From Streptomyces asoensis (GTDB lineage Bacteria; Actinomycetota; Actinomycetes; Streptomycetales; Streptomycetaceae), in the NCBI RefSeq assembly GCF_016860545.1, contig NZ_BNEB01000005.1:2170001-2234000 (forward strand): a stretch of 64,000 bases of DNA, given 5' to 3'. The notes under the pieces were generated by a model that saw only the letters and a program-made list of their open reading frames with translations, was not told where the DNA came from and searched no databases. Below, piece after piece: positions 60,863 through 64,000 of this stretch; the stretch's first letter is position 1; every line of letters starts with the position of its first letter. Position numbers and translations under genes: made by a program.

Positions 60863-62380
60863 TTATTCCGCGGACCGCCGGGCGGGCGGGGCGACCTTGG
60901 GTACCGCCTTCGGTTCGCCCTTCGCGGCCGGCGGCGCCTGCTTCCAGTCCGGGTGCCCGGGCATCGTCGGGGTCTTCGCGCCGTACAGCCAGTCCTTGAA
61001 GAACCGGGTCAGATCACGTCCGGAGATCTCCTGGGCGAGGCGCTCGAAGTCCGCCGTGCTCGCCGTGGCGTCGCGGTGGTTGTGGACCCACGCCCGCTCC
61101 AGGTGCTCGAACGCGGCCCGGCCGATCTCCTGGCGCAGGGCGTAGAGGACGAGGGCCGCGCCGTCGTAGACGTTGGGCCGGAAGATGCTGATCTTCTGGC
61201 CGGGGTTGGGTGCCTTGGGCGACGCCGGCGGCCCACCCGAGGCGCGCCAGCGGTCCGAGGCGCCGTAGGCAGCCTTCATCCGCGCTTCGAGGGTGTGCCC
61301 GCCGCCGCCCTTCTCCTCGGCGTACAGCGCCTCGTACCAGGTGGCGTGCCCCTCGTTGAGCCAGAGGTCGGACCACGTGCGCGGGCTGACGCTGTCGCCG
61401 AACCACTGGTGGGACAGCTCGTGCACCATGATCGACTCGACGTACCACTTGGGGTAGGCGGGCTCGGTGAACAGGTCCTTCTCGAAGAGCGAGAGCGTCT
61501 GTGTCTCCAGCTCGAACCCGGTGGAGGCGTCGGCCATCAGCAGGCCGTACGTCTCGAAGGGGTAGGGGCCGACCTTGCCCTCCATCCAGGCGATCTGGGC
61601 AGGGGTCTTCTTCAGCCACGGTTCGAGGGCCGCGCGGTCCTTGGTGGGCACGACGTCCCGGACGGGCAGGGCGTGCGGTCCCTCGCGGTGGACGACCGTG
61701 GACCGGCCGATGGACACCTGGGCCAGCTCGGTGGCCATGGGGTGCTGGGTGCGGTAGGTCCAGGTCGTCGACCCGCCGGCGCGTGCGACACCGGTCGGCA
61801 GGCCGTTCGCCACGGCCGTGTAGGCGTCGGGCGCGGTGACACGGATGGTGAACATCGCCTTGTCGGACGGGTGGTCGTTGCACGGGAAGACGAGGTGCGC
61901 GGCGTCCGCCTGGTTGGCCATGGCGAGCCCGTCGGCCGTCTTCACCCAGCCGCCGTCCTGGCCGTCGGCGCTCACCGGGTCGCTGGTGTGCCGCACGGTG
62001 ATCCGCACCCAGCTGCCCGCGGGCAGGGACTTCTGCGGGGTGACCACCAGGTCGTCCCCTGCACTGGCGAAGGCGGCGGTCGCGCCGTTCACCTCGACCG
62101 ACTCGACCTTGCCGTGGGCGAAGTCGAGGTTGATGCGGTCCAGGTCGGTCGTGGTCCAGGCGTCGATGGTGGTCACCGCCTGGAGGGGTTTGTCGTTGGC
62201 GCCGCCATAGACGAGGGCCAGGTCGTAGGAGGCGACGTCGTACCCGGGATTGCCCAGGTACGGGAAGAGGCGGTCGCCGACGCCGAGCGGGACCGCCGGG
62301 GCGCTCGCGGCGAGGAGGCAGACGGAGACGGCCGAGGCGAGGAGCGCCGATTTCAGCCGGGCGCGAGGGGTGAGCAGCAT
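60863..62380 (-). CDS. Secreted M1-family zinc metallopeptidase
   Basis: 505 residues. Signal peptide (LKSALLASAVSVCLLAASAPA). M1 motifs: the GxMxN-like exopeptidase segment is not seen as GAMEN but as TGFELETQTLS; zinc site HELSHQWFGDSV with second Glu in LWLNEGHATW. Shorter than full aminopeptidase N (about 850), so it contains only the N-terminal and catalytic domains. An Ala/Pro/Lys tail ends the protein. Extracellular peptide cleavage is expected. It follows the RelA/SpoT-type gene on the same strand. Confidence 0.88.
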   Translation of the reverse strand: MLLTPRARLKSALLASAVSVCLLAASAPAVPLGVGDRLFPYLGNPGYDVASYDLALVYGGANDKPLQAVTTIDAWTTTDLDRINLDFAHGKVESVEVNGATAAFASAGDDLVVTPQKSLPAGSWVRITVRHTSDPVSADGQDGGWVKTADGLAMANQADAAHLVFPCNDHPSDKAMFTIRVTAPDAYTAVANGLPTGVARAGGSTTWTYRTQHPMATELAQVSIGRSTVVHREGPHALPVRDVVPTKDRAALEPWLKKTPAQIAWMEGKVGPYPFETYGLLMADASTGFELETQTLSLFEKDLFTEPAYPKWYVESIMVHELSHQWFGDSVSPRTWSDLWLNEGHATWYEALYAEEKGGGGHTLEARMKAAYGASDRWRASGGPPASPKAPNPGQKISIFRPNVYDGAALVLYALRQEIGRAAFEHLERAWVHNHRDATASTADFERLAQEISGRDLTRFFKDWLYGAKTPTMPGHPDWKQAPPAAKGEPKAVPKVAPPARRSAE

Positions 62381-62523
62381 GGACCACCGCTACCAGCGCG
62401 CATGTCCGCCGCGTCGGCGACGCGCCTCCGGCCCACTCGAACGGGTTGCGCACGCGCGTGTGCGGAGCGCGCGACCGGCGGCGCGGCTCACGCGCGCGTG
62501 GGCCGTGGTCACGCCGGTTCCGC

Positions 62524-64000
62524 TCAGGCCTGCGCGTGGTGCTGGGCGCGGCCCACGTCGTAGACGCCGGGTACGTTCCGCATGGCGCGCATGAGGGTGG
62601 GCAGGTGGCCGGCGTCCGGGAGCTGCACGGTGTACGTGTGGCGTACCCGCTGCTCGGTCGGCGGCTCGACGGTCGCGGAGACGATCTCGGCGCCCTCCAG
62701 CGCCATCGCCTCGGTGAGGTCGGCGAGCAGGTGCGGCCGGCCGAACGATTCGGCGACCAGGGTGACCCGGCAGCCGGTGGTGTCGCCCCAGCTCACGTCC
62801 ACTTCCGCGCGCCCGGCGCCCGCCATGCGCGCCACCGCGGCGCACTCGGTGCGGTGCACGGTGACCACTCCCCCGCGTACCGCGAAGCCGGTGATGTCGT
62901 CCAGGGGGACGGGCGTGCAGCAGCCGGCGAGCCGGGCGCCCGCGCCGGGGCGGCCGACGACGGTGACCGCGGCGCCGGGCCGGGGCGCGGGCGGGACCGT
63001 CGCGGGGGCGCTCTCCGCGGAGGTGCCCGTCCCCGGGGTGTGGGCCGCTGATCCGGCGGTCGCCCCGGTGGGCCTGGCGGGCGCGGGGTCCTCGGCCGCG
63101 CCGGGGCCGACCTGCTCGGTTGGGGCCGGGTGGGTGGCCAGCCAGCGCTGGATCGCGATCCGGGCGGCGGGCGTGTGCGCGTGCTCCAGCCATTCCCTGG
63201 AGGGCTCCGACGCGGGGTCCTGACCCATGAGGAGCTGGACGGTGTCGCCGTCCTTCAGGACGGTGCTGAGGGTCGCCAGACGGCCGTTCACCCGGGCGCC
63301 GATACAGGCGTGGGCGTCCTCGCCGTACTGCGCGTACGCGGCGTCGACGCAGGTGGCTCCGTCGGGCAGGCCGAGGGTGCCGCCGTCGGGGCGGAAGACG
63401 GTGATCTCGCGGTCCTGGGCGAGGTCCTCGCGCAGGGTGGACCAGAAGGTGTCGGGGTCGGGCGCGGCCTCCTGCCAGTCCAGCAGGCGGGAGAGCCACC
63501 CGGGCCGGGTGGGGTCGACGCGCTCCTCGTCGGCGCCGCCGCGGGTCTGCTCCTCCGCGGAACCGGTGTAGGGATTGCCCAGCGCGATGACGCCGGCCTC
63601 GGCGACCTTGTGCATCTGGTGGGTGCGGATGAGGACCTCGGCGACCTGGCCGTCCTCGCGGGCGACCGCGGTGTGCAGCGACTGGTACAGGTTGAACTTG
63701 GGGACGGCGATGAAGTCCTTGAACTCCGAGACGACCGGGGTCATACAGGTGTGCAGTTCGCCCAGGACGGCGTAACAGTCCGCGTCCTCGTTCACCAGCA
63801 CCAGCAGCCGGCCGAAGTCGGCGCCCCGCATGCGGCCCCGTTTGCGGGAGGCGCGGTGCACGGAGACGAAGTGGCGTGGCCGGATGAGGACTTCGGCCTG
63901 GATGTCGGCGTCGCGCAGGACCGTGCGCATCGCCTCGGCGAACTCGGCGAGGGGGTCGTCCGCGCGGGAGGCGTTGTCGACGATCAGTTCGCGGGTGTGC
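62524..64000 (-). CDS. rshA: RelA/SpoT homologue, 3' part (N-terminus outside window)
   Basis: About 492 residues are visible and the frame is open to the window edge. In order: synthetase domain (RPRHFVSVHRASRKRG, FKDFIAVPKFNLYQSLHTAVAR, EVLIRTHQMHKVAEAGV), TGS domain (ITVFRPDGGTLGLPDGATCVDAAYAQ), a Pro/Ala/Thr-rich linker, the conserved Cys/zinc-finger-like region (LAGCCTPVPLDDITGFAVRGGVVTVHRTEC) and a C-terminal ACT domain. Some usual synthetase residues are replaced (see findings). Streptomyces encode a major RelA elsewhere, so this is probably the divergent RshA paralogue. Whether an HD hydrolase domain exists lies outside the window. Confidence 0.88.
   Translation of the reverse strand, partial: HTRELIVDNASRADDPLAEFAEAMRTVLRDADIQAEVLIRPRHFVSVHRASRKRGRMRGADFGRLLVLVNEDADCYAVLGELHTCMTPVVSEFKDFIAVPKFNLYQSLHTAVAREDGQVAEVLIRTHQMHKVAEAGVIALGNPYTGSAEEQTRGGADEERVDPTRPGWLSRLLDWQEAAPDPDTFWSTLREDLAQDREITVFRPDGGTLGLPDGATCVDAAYAQYGEDAHACIGARVNGRLATLSTVLKDGDTVQLLMGQDPASEPSREWLEHAHTPAARIAIQRWLATHPAPTEQVGPGAAEDPAPARPTGATAGSAAHTPGTGTSAESAPATVPPAPRPGAAVTVVGRPGAGARLAGCCTPVPLDDITGFAVRGGVVTVHRTECAAVARMAGAGRAEVDVSWGDTTGCRVTLVAESFGRPHLLADLTEAMALEGAEIVSATVEPPTEQRVRHTYTVQLPDAGHLPTLMRAMRNVPGVYDVGRAQHHAQA

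Noticed and set aside
59120..62563. Very long open frame opposite hflX and the M1 peptidase
   Set aside because: Covers two well-defined genes in the antisense direction; composition is typical of a GC-driven shadow frame.
1..64000. tRNA genes, CRISPR arrays, IS elements, prophage genes
   Set aside because: No cloverleaf or CCA-ended segments, no regularly spaced repeats, and no transposase, integrase or phage proteins were seen.

Overview
The window is high-GC actinobacterial DNA, almost certainly a Streptomyces chromosome. It carries hrdB, a class II ribonucleotide reductase paired with nrdR, lexA, dinG, hflX, a topoisomerase IV pair (parE, parC), DUF485/symporter genes and many GTG starts. 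From memory, the order hflX, siderophore-like genes, dinG, lexA, nrdR/nrdJ, rnhB, recQ, hrdB, parE, citrate synthases, parC matches the conserved core of the Streptomyces chromosome. It is therefore mostly a core housekeeping region with a few accessory or lineage-variable pieces. No tRNA, rRNA, CRISPR array, insertion sequence or integrase was seen.

Layout. 1-4.1 kb: the 3' part of parC, a CobW-type GTPase, and a DUF6082 membrane protein followed by a small unknown protein. 4.1-7.0 kb: two divergent citrate synthase homologues. One carries an N-terminal DNA-binding domain, and a repeat-rich operator-like region lies between them. 6.9-8.0 kb: a sucrase/ferredoxin-like protein whose start abuts a near-consensus iron box. 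8.0-14.2 kb: a CitA/DcuS-type two-component system, a three-gene NMT1/SsuA-type ABC transporter, and a second, orphan response regulator closely similar to the first. 14.3-18.9 kb: a solute:sodium symporter with DUF485 partner, a NarL-type response regulator broken by a one-base frameshift, its histidine kinase and a CcdC-like membrane protein. 19.1-25.0 kb: parE, a DUF7455 zinc-ribbon protein, a secreted trypsin and hrdB. 25.1-31.8 kb: a FadR-type regulator, an ABC ATPase fused through a long disordered linker to its permease, a NrtR-like Nudix regulator and a glycogen-debranching-like enzyme. 32.1-39.3 kb: DUF4192, RecQ with a C-terminal phosphoribosyltransferase-like domain, two proteins of unknown function and RNase HII. 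39.4-41.8 kb: a divergent TetR/MFS pair with two perfect operator palindromes. 42.0-45.1 kb: ADP-ribosylglycohydrolase, histidine phosphatase, DUF4937-type protein and TerD. 45.3-52.6 kb: nrdJ-nrdR, lexA and dinG. 52.8-57.5 kb: a compact NIS-siderophore-like operon (aminotransferase, IucA/IucC synthetase, acyltransferase). 57.9-64.0 kb: a secreted serine protease, HflX, an M1 peptidase and a RelA/SpoT homologue that runs off the end.

Regulatory structure is unusually legible here. There is a DmdR/IdeR iron box, a LexA SOS box, NrdR-box-like palindromes, a duplicated TetR operator, a putative NrtR operator, a palindromic operator between the citrate synthases, and a structured nrdR-nrdJ intercistronic region with a terminator-like hairpin. 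Long, perfect hairpins act as probable (often bidirectional) terminators after hrdB, DUF7455/protease, the FadR gene, TerD/nrdJ, lexA and protease/hflX.
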